Made by a program: the position numbers and the translations under genes. A DNA stretch of 64,000 bases, taken from positions 60,304,501 to 60,368,500 of the forward strand of contig JAZBRS010000026.1 in the NCBI GenBank assembly GCA_037176725.1. Reading direction: 5' to 3'. The notes under the pieces were generated by a model that searched no databases, had not been told where the DNA came from, and saw only the letters and a program-made list of their open reading frames with translations. The DNA comes from Posidonia oceanica. Its lineage: Eukaryota > Streptophyta > Magnoliopsida > Alismatales > Posidoniaceae. Numbering within the stretch: position 1 is the first letter of the stretch; each line of letters starts with the position of its first letter. Shown here in pieces: positions 55,101-64,000 of the stretch.

Positions 55101-55309
55101 TAGTCGATACATACCCGGATCCGGCCATCCTTCTTGGGCACTGGCACGATGTTTGCAAGCCATTCAGGGTAAAGGACGACCTTTAAAAAGTTGACATCAA
55201 GCTGCTTCATTATTTCTTCCTTGATCATGAGCAGCCACTGTGGTCGCCATCTTCTCAGTTTCTGCTTTACTGGCTTGGCATCTGGCTTCAAGGGCAAGTT
55301 ATGGACCAC
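52187..55309 (-). CDS. pol: Pol of element D: RT, degenerate RNase H, aRNH, integrase (1040 codons, open)
   Basis: Complete enzymatic part. RT ~10-270 with YVDD at 166-169; degenerate Ty3 RNase H ~311-430 (LYLSTTQHSMGAVL, first catalytic D missing); archaeal-type RNase H ~465-595 with D474, E508, D534, D584; integrase ~685-1040 with H693, H700, C731, C734, core D763, D824, E860 (D-35-E) and a GPF module at 1003. No stop or frameshift. It follows a single TAA at 55315-55313 in the same frame; B has a sense codon there. The 'start' at 55309 is only the first codon after that stop, so pol is normally a continuation of gag-pol. Confidence 0.92.
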   Translation of the reverse strand: MVHNLPLKPDAKPVKQKLRRWRPQWLLMIKEEIMKQLDVNFLKVVLYPEWLANIVPVPKKDGRIRVCIDYRDLNKASPKDDFPLPHIDVLVDNTAGHKMLSFMDGFSGYNQIKMAEEDMEKTSFITPWGVFCYQVMPFGLKNAGATYQRAMTTLFHDLMHQEVEVYVDDMIAKTKEPEDHLTCLKKLFDRLRKYRLRLNPNKCVFGVSSGKLLGYIVSQRGIEVDPMKAKAIVEMPPPRTEKEVRGLLGRLQYISRFIAQLTPICEPIFKLLRKNAQIDWNEECQAAFEKIKQLLVKPPVLVPPTPGRPLLLYLSTTQHSMGAVLGQHDESGRKERAIYYLSKKFNECEARYSVMEKTCLSLVWAAQKLRHYMMAYPVQLLCRHDPIKFLFQKPALVGRCVKWQVLLSQYDITFVTQRSMKGQAMADHLADFPLPEYQPLQTQFPDEDILVATEDSEEENPEEQEQWRLYFDGAVNKKGRGIGAVLTTPHGQMIPFARKLTFACTNNEAEYEACILGLKVALEHKAQKLHVHGDAMLVISQVNGDWKTKDPKLVPYHECLLRLIEEFKIIDFTYMNRARNAYADALATLASWLSIPDNSMVDVSVTCIEEPAHCMNIEEADPTVEQPWYHDIKAFLESGSVPSGTTAEDKRTLVRLASKYVLGAGQLYRRSYNQMLLRCLDKPEADTLMLQVHAGTCGPHMNGVLLAKKIMLQGYFWQTMEVDCCRFVRKCHNCQIHGNFIKAPPHQLHNMSSPWPFSTWGIDVIGAIHPAASNGHRFIMVAIDYFTKWVEAASYRTVTAVATEKFIRNNIVARYGVPHSIISDNGTNFIAKRTEEFLQSFKIKHHRSSPYRPQMNGAVESANKNIIKIVKKMAETHKDWHDQLPHALWAYRTSIRTSTGATPYSLVYGMEAVLPVEVEIPSLRILREAELEEAEWVEDRYVQLNLIDEHRLQAMHNAHCYQKRMARAFLKKVRPRNFQPGDLVLRAVHLPDGRGKFRPNWRGPFVVKQIFSGGAVTLEDMDQVEQSEPVNMCYLKKYYQ

Positions 55310-55312
55310 TAT

Positions 55313-58300
55313 TTAAACATCCAGGCCGACCATGTCTTCATAAGTCCAGGCGAAGACGTCCGCATACTCCCTCAGGAAAGCGATGAACTCTATCCTGACT
55401 TGCGGTGATAGCAGGGCACTGATGCGAACTTCTTTGGTTTCTTCGGCTGTGCCGAGGTTGATAGTCTCCGTTTCTTCCTCAACATGCAAATTGGGACCTT
55501 CTGGGTCGTCGTCATAGGGCCGGAACTCAGGCGAGGGATCATCATTCTCATCTTCGCCTGTATTATCTTCCTCTCCGTATGCGACAAGTTCCGAGAGAAT
55601 CTCCTTTTCGAAAGTGGGGTTTGTCACATCGAATGAGTGTAGGAGTTCTGCTTCTTGACCCTGGTGACGCCTCAGGATGGTCACGCCTACCCGAGTGTTT
55701 CTGAATCTTCGGTGTGCGACCTCTGCCCTGATGGCTTCTGCTGTCTGCTCTGCTGCATGTTCTGCTGACACTACTGAAGGCCCTACTGACTTTGTGACTG
55801 ATGCTGCTGGTGATTCTGCCACTGAAACTTCTGACAACTCTGTCACTGACTCTGCTCTTTGCTCTGTTACTGCTGCTGTGCAACCCACTGGTGTCTCTTC
55901 TTCTGGATCTGCCAATGTACTTGTGGAGGGCATATGCTGTACAAGCCATCTGGACCCACCCTCGGCTTGGAGAGTAATGAGCTCGTCGGGTCTGGGAGAA
56001 TCTGACACCATTGAGTTTTCTCCCAGGACCATGATGGAGGTGGAGTCCTCTCGCAGAGGAGGATCCGTAACTACGGCTTTTCCTTTCCTTTCTGCGGCTT
56101 GGTGTCGTGCCAAGTCTTCTACTATGGATTCGAGCTGTTCCTGGTAAAGCAGCTCCAAATCCGACATCCAGGAATCGACTTGGGCTTCTACTGCCCCTTC
56201 TTCTTCATCATCTGGAGGCGAATCGACATAGTAGGCGCCGAGGGCCTGAGGCACTGGCTCGGCTGTGAGATGGATTGCTGTCTCCGATACTTGTATCTTC
56301 TGACTCACGGGCGCACCTGATTGCGACTGTCCCGACGAGGGAGACCCAGATGGTCTAGTCAGAGGGATTGCCGATGGATACGCTGCCAGAGTGACTGCTG
56401 CTGTTTGAGGATGGGCGGAGGTGCTCTCTTGAAGGCCCGAGGGCTGGGAGACCGCGATGCTCAGCTGGTTCTCCGTGACCGATGATGATGATGAGAGCGC
56501 GGCCTCCGATGCCATAGGATCTGGCCATGAAAATTGCCGGTCTGCGGCAAGGGGGTGCATGACTGATTGAGCTGGCCGTATTGCCTGTGGTGTGGCCTCT
56601 GAAAAGGGCTGAGCTGTGCTGCTGACTGAACTCAGCGATTGACCTTTCTGCGAAGGTGGTAGTTGCACTGATGCGACAACGGTTGCATGCGGACTGACTG
56701 ACTGTGCTTGGATTGGTGCTGATATTGCTGACATGGCTGCAGGAGAGTCAAAGACTGCCAAATCTGCCAAGGGTTCTGCCAAGACTGCTGCTTCATGATC
56801 TGTGGAAGGAGTGGCCTGATAAACCGACTGATGTGCTGTTGCATAGGGCTGGCTTTCACTGAAAGTCTGAACTGCCCCTGTTGTGCCCGACTGTTCCTCG
56901 TCCGAGTAATAGTCCTCAACGCAGACCCAGTCCTCCTCCGGTGGCGGAGGGCTCTGACACGGCTCCGACGGCACTACGGCTTGAACTGCGCTTGAGTCCA
57001 GGATACCTGCGCTCGTAAAGTTGGCCAAGCTCCGAGGTATGACCATTCTCTGATTCTTCGCTTGTGGGCGCTTGCCTTTATCGGAGTGAGGGTCGTAACC
57101 TAGACCCTCGTTGTCTCTTCGTTCTTCCGCCATGATTGGTTCAGCGATTCCTTGGCCATGTCGCCCGAGCGGTGTCCCTTTGACGTAGCCCCATCTATGA
57201 CAAACGTTCTCGACCATCCGAAAGGGGTTGTTGTGAACGGCCAAGGAGCTGACACGTTCAAGATCTGGTAAAAAGTTAACCGGCTCGCACCGATTAACGC
57301 GATACAAAGCGTTCGAAAGATCAGGGTCAAAGGGGACAGTCCGCGAAGAGATAGAGGAAACCGCCTCGATCCGCTCCTTCTCAAAATTCTCCGCCATGAC
57401 AACGATGACATCGTCGCCTCGGCGGAACTTGATCATGCGATGAGGGGTCGAGGGGATAACCTGATGCTTGTGGAGCCAAGGGCGCCCAAGCAGAAGGTTG
57501 AAGTTCGGTTCCAAGTCGACGACGTAGAATTCCACATCGAATGTGACCGGGCCAATGGTAAGAGGGATAACCAAAATTCCTAGAGCGTCATGGTGAGTAT
57601 TATCAAAAGCTGTCATTCCCTTTACAGCTGGAGTAATGTCCTCGGCCTTGAATCCGAGCTTGGTTGCTGTTCGCAAGGGACAGACGTTAAGGCCTGACCC
57701 ATTATCGACCAGTGCAAGGGGAATGCGAAAGTTCTTGAATTGTACCGTGACGAACAAGGGTTGATTGTGATTAATCCCCGCCGGAGGCAGTTCATCACTC
57801 GTGAAAGTGATGACCTGGGGCTCCGCGATCATTCCAACCATGCTTTCCAAGGCGGCGGGCTCTATGGCTTGGGACACACGGGCGGCTTGGAACACGCGAA
57901 GGAAAGCTTCGCGGTGCTCAGCCGAGGTGTGTATCAGGTCCCAGATGGATATGTCGGCTTTAACTTTTTTGAGCTGGGATGTGATGTCGGCTTTAGGCTG
58001 GCATTTCTTGGTAGTAGGTGGTGCAGCTGTAGGGACAGGTTCAGCTATAGTGGATTCAAGAGGCTGGCCTGAAGGTGGTGGGACTGCGGGCTGGACCAAA
58101 GGCAATGGTCTTGCAGGTTGTGGATGACTAGGTCTGGTTGCTGGTGCAGGAGGTCTGTAGACCCTCCCCGATCGCGTCACTTCCGCACACATTTCTGTGG
58201 CGTAGCTGTAGGGTACGTGATGGGTATCCCGGGTTAGGTTAATAACCACGGGAGCACGTGCGGCAAGCACGAGGGGGGCTACAGGCTGAGGAGGGCATGG

Positions 58301-60954
58301 GTAGGTGGGTAGTTGGGAAGGCAAGCTAGGTGGGGACTGAGGTCTTGCTAGTAGGTGCACGGGAAGCTCTGGCTGAGGTCTGACTAGGAGATGTATTGGG
58401 GCTTGGGCCCGGGAAAGCATGGCGGTTGATGCAGGAGAACGCTCCGGCCTGGCGCGCGGTCGGATCATATGGACGCCCGACTCGGAACCGGCGATAGCTG
58501 CAAGATAGAGAGAGACTGGAAAGGGAGTAGAAACATCATGGATAAGTTCGGAAGGATCTACCACAGATGTGAGAGATCCAGAAGGAAACAAGGAGTGAAT
58601 TCCTGAGGTCCCTGCGCCTCCTAAATAGGAGTGCTCCGGCAGGGGTCGGCAGACAATATTAGCTGGGGTAGATGCTGATGCAGGTGCATGAGATGGTGCA
58701 GAAGTGGATGCCTCGTGCGTGTCGATCACAATCGTTCCCGATTCGATCAAGTCCTGGATAGCATTCCGGAGAGTGAAACAACTATCAGTCGAATGCCCGA
58801 CGCTTCGATGAAAGTCGCATAAAAGGTTCGCCTTAAACCAATGCGGTAGTGGGTTTGGTGGCGGGCGAACCTCCGGAAATCGCAGGAGCGACGCAACCTT
58901 CGGGAGGACGGCACTGAGCGGTTCCACCAGTGGGGCGAACTTCCGCTTTTCCATGGGTGGCCGTCTCGGCCTCGGGAATTGTCCTTGCTGAACCGGTGCG
59001 GCAGGATAGACCGGTCGAGCGGTGGTAGTGATTTGTGGTGTAGGGTGTGTCCTAGGTGCAGGTGCGTAATAGATCTGAGGAGGAGCAGGCCGGGACGCCA
59101 GACGGACGGGTGCAGCGGGGGAGTCGACGTATGCGACAACAGGCTTCGGCGGATCCTTCCTCTTGGGACGATTGTTGTTGAGGCTGCTGTTGTTGTTGAT
59201 GGCGCTGCTGCTACTACTGTCGTTGCTGGCGAGGGCCTGCCTGGCAAGCACAGAGAGTGCGGGGAAGTTGCCACTCCGCAACGAACTCTCCACGCGAGTG
59301 CCAGCTCGGATCAATGCAGTGAAGGTTGTGACGGGTTGGATGCTAAGCAAAGCTCCGGTAGACGGCTGTGCCCCTTTTATGATGATCTCGATAGACTCCT
59401 CACGGAGGGCCTATCTCGAACTTGCGAGGCAAGGGCACGCCAGCGACCGACGTACTCCCCGAACGGCTCGCCCGGATTCTGCTTGGTTGCGATCAAGTCC
59501 GCGCGCTTTGGGACCAGATCGAGGTTGAAGGAGTACTGTTCCAAGAACGCCTGGCTTAGGTCGTTCCACGTCTTGATCGTAGCCATGTCAAGCGAGGTGA
59601 ACCACTTGAGGGCTGGACCAGACAAACTCTTCTGGAACAGGCGGATCAGCAACCTCTCGTCCGCCTGGAGTTGGGCGAGATCACCGCAGTACGCCTTCAG
59701 ATGGGCTATGGGGCAGCCCCTACCATCATATTTCTCGAAGTCCGGTATTTTGAACTTCGGGGGGAGTACCGCCTCTGGGAAACAGTAGAGGTCTCGGAAC
59801 TGGTAGATCTGGTGGTCCGTGCCCTGCACTAGACGCAGTGCTTTCTCCAGAACATCCATCCTGTTGTTGATGGGGTCTGGAATAGCTGCTACAGGTGATG
59901 GGGCAGCGGGGGCAGGGACCACGTATGCCGAATGGGTCGCACCGAGGTGCTCCTCCGGATCCACCATCACATCGCCTGGTGAAGCAAGGTGATGGCCGGC
60001 ATACCCGTGCTGTGATGGAGTGCAAGGAGGGATGCATGTGGAATTCTGAGCCTGATGCAAAGGGGGAGGATAAACGGTATGCTGTGCGGTGGGTGCAGGG
60101 TGCTGGAGCATCAGCGGCCGTACCGGGGCGATGCCGGGGGACGGGCCTGCGAGATACTGTGCTCCCACCAGTCCGAATGACTGGCCACCAGGTGGCGGAG
60201 GTGCATGCTGTGTGAGGTGTGGTGCTGATGCAAGAGGCGGAATACGTGCCCCCATCGTCGGAACCGTGAGCAGTTGGGACGATGGTCTAGGCGAAAGTGC
60301 AGAGTGTAATGCAAGATGTACGGGAGCAGGCCGCACAGGAACCTCAGGAACAACAGGAGGGGAAGGAGAGCGGACTGATAGAGCTATACCCTGCAGCCGC
60401 TGGATAGTGTCCATCAGTTGCTGGTACTGCTCTTCAGGTGTCCCGTCAGTGGGAACACTAAATTGCAGTGCCGGCGAGGAACCAGAACCAAGAGATCCGG
60501 ACTGTCCGGGAGACTGGAATCCTAAGGCGTGAGTCGCCGCAGCAGAAGGGTCAAAAGTGACAAAACCCTGAGAAGGTGGGGTCAGTGGTGCCTCCAGAAC
60601 ACGTGAAGTGGTCATCAAGATGGACTCGGCGACCGGATCAGGAGGAACGGGCGTCTGCCACTGTCCCACAGCAAACTGGGGTGCCCCAGACGACAGAGGG
60701 GAAAAGCCTGGCGTCACAGAGGGCACAGAGGGGTTAGAAACGGGAATCGGAGGGGCCGGAGCGGGAACCACCTCCGAGGCAAGGGTGAGGGGGGTCTCGA
60801 CAGTGCGCTGGGCCATCGCTGACCGAGAGCGAGTCAAAACGGGGCTGCGACGAGGGAAAAGGGGACGGGCTCTACGAGGAGCTATGCTCGCAAAGACGAG
60901 TAGCTCAAAAAAAGGGATGGTCGAGCACAGGTGTCTCAGCAGAGATGTCAGCAA
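55313..60954 (-). pseudogene. gag: gag-protease part of element D polyprotein, one frameshift and one stop
   Basis: Gag frame from 60954 (RRSPVLTRSRSAMAQ at residues 35-49) through the core FRDLYCFPEAV...WRALASQVRD. Near 59400 one base is missing relative to A and B and the frame is lost. The rest is open from 59350 to the TAA at 55315-55313: knuckle CDFHRSVGHSTDSC (C178-C191 in that frame), protease active site VDNGSGLNV (D codon 57706-57704), LGRPWLHKHQVIPST, then the ~700-residue linker with DWVCVEDYYSDEEQS and VDSWMSDLELLYQEQ. Except for these two lesions the frame is whole, so D died recently or is complemented. Confidence 0.88.
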
Positions 60955-62127
60955 AGGAGAGACCCGAGCTCTAGCTAAGGAGATCGCTTACTGAACTCTG
61001 TTAAAGACACAAGGGGAAACTAGGGTTAGAGAAGAAAGAGATGCAAAATGCATTATGTTATGGCATGAATGTCATGTATGCTTTCTAGTATGCCCCCCTC
61101 ACCTGACTAGTGTTTCCTAGCAAGGTTGTCTACTTCGGGTATCCCTGGGTGTACGGGTCACCGACTCAAGTCAGAAAAGTAGGCTCCCTGTCTAACTCCC
61201 GGCCCAAAGCTCAGGTAATGACAGGGTGGTGCGTTGGTGGCCTCTACCCCGCCAAAGCGTGGGTGGTACCCTCCACTATCACCGACACGACCCCGAACAA
61301 GGGGGGACAGACCGACTGACTCACACCATGCCAAAGCATCGGGGTGAGAAGCCGGAACCGTCCTTCGCAGACTAGTAGGTGGACTCAGAGGAGAAGAATG
61401 CATGCCCTATATGATGCTTATGCAAATGATTAAAGTCTTTTATCTTGCACATTTTATTAACCAAAAGGGAGTGAAGGATTGTTCAGAGTCTCTAGTTGTT
61501 CCTAGAAGTTCTTTTACTTGCACTTTTTAGTTAACCATGGGGAGAGCAAACAAGTTTCTACTATCCTAAGCATGGCAAGTGCGAAAGGGAAGAAAATCAA
61601 TCAAGCATGGCAAGCAAACAATCATACAACATAACAAAAGGCAAGTGCATGGCATGTGCAAGTGTTTGTGAGCATAATGGTGAAGAAAACATTCATCAAG
61701 TCAAAAGGCATGTATGCAAGGTATGTGCGTGCGTAGTGTCATAGCAGGTGTGTAAAAGGAAGCATTCATCATTCAAAAAGCATGTATTATTGCCAAACAA
61801 GTACGTAGACATGCAATGTGTGAGAATTAAAGCAATAATAAGCAAGTAAGGCAAAGAAAATAAAGACAAGTAAGCTGTAAAGGAAGTAAGAGCAGAAGCA
61901 AGGAAACAAGTAAATAAACAAGCAAATTAGACAAAACAGAGCAAGGCAGAGCTAAACTAAGGCGAAAGCAGCCGGAAGGGGGAGCAAAACCTAGGCGAAG
62001 TGACCGCGAGGCGACTTGCTAGGAGTTTGCACAGGAAACGAGCAAAACAGACAAAGGAAACACCAAGGCAAACAAAGAAAGCAAATCCCAAGCGAGCGAA
62101 AGCGGAGGCGAAAGCCGGAGTCTAGTA
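60955..62127 (-). other. 5' leader of element D
   Basis: Noncoding, closely similar to B's leader (28043-29309). No gene. Confidence 0.65.
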
Positions 62128-62145
62128 TCCCCAGCGGAGTCGCCA
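62128..62145 (-). other. Primer binding site, tRNA-Arg(ACG) type, element D
   Basis: Same 18 nt as in A and B, one base from the LTR end at 62147. Confidence 0.9.
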
Positions 62146-62146
62146 C

Positions 62147-64000
62147 TGTAGTAATCCCGGTGTTCGGATCGTCCATGCACGATGCCAAAGCTCGCGTGCA
62201 CCGATCGGAATCAGGCTTACTATAAGCGGCTATATCCGAGAAGGAAGACCTAACTCGAAAACATTTAAAAGGGGGAAAAAGGGAAAGAAAAGAAGAAGAT
62301 AAGACAAAATCGGAGTCGCCACCAAGTCTATTAAATCGGAAGACGAGGAAAACCGGGGAAATGCGTGAATAATCACGCAAAACCAAGCAAAGGATGCAAA
62401 GCAAAGCAATGCAAAAGAAATAAGATGCAAATGAATGCAAATGATGTGACTCGTGCCTAGGACAAGGGCAATATGGTCATTGTGGGCCAAGAGAGGGTAA
62501 GGACTCCTGTTACGCGCGGGGAAGGTGTTAGGCACCCCCGACACGCCCGAGAATCGGTCTTTCTAGGCTTACGCTCGCATATGCAGGGAAATGCGGACTT
62601 TGAATGCCTAAGTGCCAATGAATGCCTGTCTAATACTCAAAGGTGTGCTCTAAGTGATGGAAAACGATGCCAGGAAGTAAACGTGCAATCTAAGCGCTCA
62701 GCAACGCTGTCCGTGTTCCGAACCGGGCGAAACCTGGCTCGTGAGAACTCCGGGCAGTAAGCATCATCGCCCTATACGCAAATGCAGGCGATAAAACAAA
62801 ACGGCGAGAAAACCATGCAATGCAATCGACATGCAGGGGAAAACGGCATAAAACAGTGCGAGGAACGAAAGTAGTATGCAAAAAGATGCGAAAACAGGGT
62901 TGACATGCAAAATGGGGCAAGAAATGGAACAAGAACGCAAAACCGTGCGAGAAAACGAAAGAAGGGCGCAAAACTGGGAAGAAAACACCAGGGCACGCAA
63001 AACGAGACGAGAAAACGAAAGGGCACGCAAAACGGTGCAGGAAAACAAGACTGCGGCAAAACGAGGCAAGAAAACTAGAGGGCACGCAAAACGGTGCAAG
63101 ACAGAGGAGCGGCGCGCAAAACGGAGCGAGAAAACTTGAAAGCACGCAAAACGAGGCGAAAAAGCTAAGGGGCACGCAAAACGGTGCGAGACAAAGAAGC
63201 GGCACGCAAAACGGAGCGAGGAAACTTGAAAACACGCAAAACGAGGCGAAAAACCTAAAGGGCACGCAAAACGGAGCAGGACAAAGAGGTGGCACGCAAA
63301 ACGGAGCGAGAAAACTTAGAAATGCGCAAAACGGGGCGAAAAAACTAAGGGGCACGCAAAACGGTGCAAGACAAAGAAGCGGCACGCAAAGCGGAGCGAG
63401 AAAACTTGAAAATGCGCAAAACGGGGCGAAAAAAAAACTAAGGGGCACGCAAAACGGTGCAAGACAAAGAAGTGGCACGCAAAACGGAGCGAGGAAACTT
63501 GAAAACACGCAAAACGAGGCGAAAAACCTAAAGGGCACGCAAAACGGTGCAAGACAAAGAGGTGGCACGCAAAACGGAGCGATAAATTTCGATGGCACGC
63601 AAAACGAGACGAAGAAACTAAAAGGCACGCAAAACGGTGCAAATGGCATGCAAAATGAATGCAGTGCAGAAGTTCAGGAAGATATACCTGGAGATCCGGG
63701 AGTCTGATCGGAGATCTGTTTGGTCCATGCTGAAGAGCGCCTCGCTGCGGTCGCCTGGGCAGCTTACTTGGGGAGATCCAACGGTCGGATTGAAAGATAT
63801 CGCGGCTCCGGAGCAGAAGGGCCAGAACAGGAGAGAAGAATAGATCTAAGTGTTCAGGAGGTCCTAGGGGTGTGCTGAAGGTCCTCCCAAGTGAAGGGGA
63901 GTTAGAAGTGCTTGGTGTATGCAAAGGGGAGCTTAAATGCAAGATTAAATGGATGCGGAATGCTATGCAAAGCCAGAGAAGACAAGGAAAAGCCATTTGG
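62147..64000 (-). repeat. 5' LTR of element D, partial (cut by window end)
   Basis: Starts TGTAGTAATCCC and repeats 41268 onward almost base for base. It carries the 30/90-bp repeat array (about 62870-63640) with one 90-bp unit fewer than the 3' LTR. It continues beyond 64000. Confidence 0.93.

Larger units (their letters stand above)
41268..64000 (-). mobile_element. Element D: Tat/Ogre-type Ty3/gypsy retrotransposon, 5' LTR cut by window edge
   Basis: Minus-strand sister of B. LTR starts TGTAGTAATCCC at 41268 and again at 62147. The order is 5' LTR (partial), primer site, leader, gag-pol, downstream ORF, 3' repeats, polypurine tract, 3' LTR. The left flank 41263-41267 is CTAGC; the partner duplication is outside. 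LTR copies differ at only about three positions in the first kilobase, apart from a repeat-number change. RT, RNase H, integrase and the downstream ORF are open, but gag has a 1-nt deletion and one TAA follows the protease part. Confidence 0.95.

Noticed and set aside
62690..63649. 319-codon and similar frames (Cys/Phe/Pro-rich) over the LTR repeat arrays of B and D
   Set aside because: Created by a 30-bp period, a multiple of three. Repeat composition, not coding.

Overview
The window is plant repeat DNA. I see no host gene, tRNA, rRNA or CRISPR array. All of it is LTR retrotransposons inserted into one another, plus one SINE. A seed plant is indicated by three things: Ty3/gypsy elements of the Tat/Ogre type (primer site matching tRNA-Arg, a second RNase H domain), an Athila-type element (primer site matching tRNA-Asp), and TTTAGGG-like tracts. 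The species cannot be told from the sequence.

Layout. Element A (1-7141 and 35279-36102, minus strand) is a Tat-type element cut by the left window edge. It has gag and protease remnants but lacks the whole RT/RNase H/integrase block. Its 5' LTR carries a tRNA-derived SINE with a 15-bp target duplication. Element B (7142-35278, minus strand, about 28.1 kb) sits inside that SINE. B is complete: 5949/5950-bp LTRs, 5-bp target duplication GGTGG, primer site, gag-pol, a second ORF downstream of integrase, and a long repeat-rich 3' region. It carries six in-frame stop codons. East of A lies a plus-strand LTR-like fragment E (36103 to about 37400), then the 5' part of an Athila-type element C (about 37400-41267, plus strand) with degraded gag. 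Element D (41268-64000, minus strand) is a close relative of B inserted into C's gag and cut by the right edge. Its 1040-codon RT-RNase H-integrase frame and its second ORF are uninterrupted. Its gag has a 1-nt frameshift, and one TAA separates the protease part from RT.

Inferred order: E and C are oldest, A entered E, the SINE entered A, B entered the SINE, and D entered C. D's LTRs look more alike than B's, so D is probably the youngest.

How the parts should work. gag-pol encodes particle protein, protease, RT, a degenerate Ty3-type RNase H, an archaeal-type RNase H and integrase. The downstream ORF resembles the plant transposon-associated DUF7745 / plant-mobile-like family. Its role is unknown.

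Main discovery candidate: the 2.5-3.5 kb noncoding 3' region of B and D is built from minisatellites whose 20-28-nt units keep two crossing helices with compensatory base changes. Read in the element's sense direction they have H-type pseudoknot geometry. The same region holds further covarying hairpins, one of which joins the polypurine tract to the LTR end. I know of no description of such a covarying pseudoknot array in Tat/Ogre elements, but I could not search.
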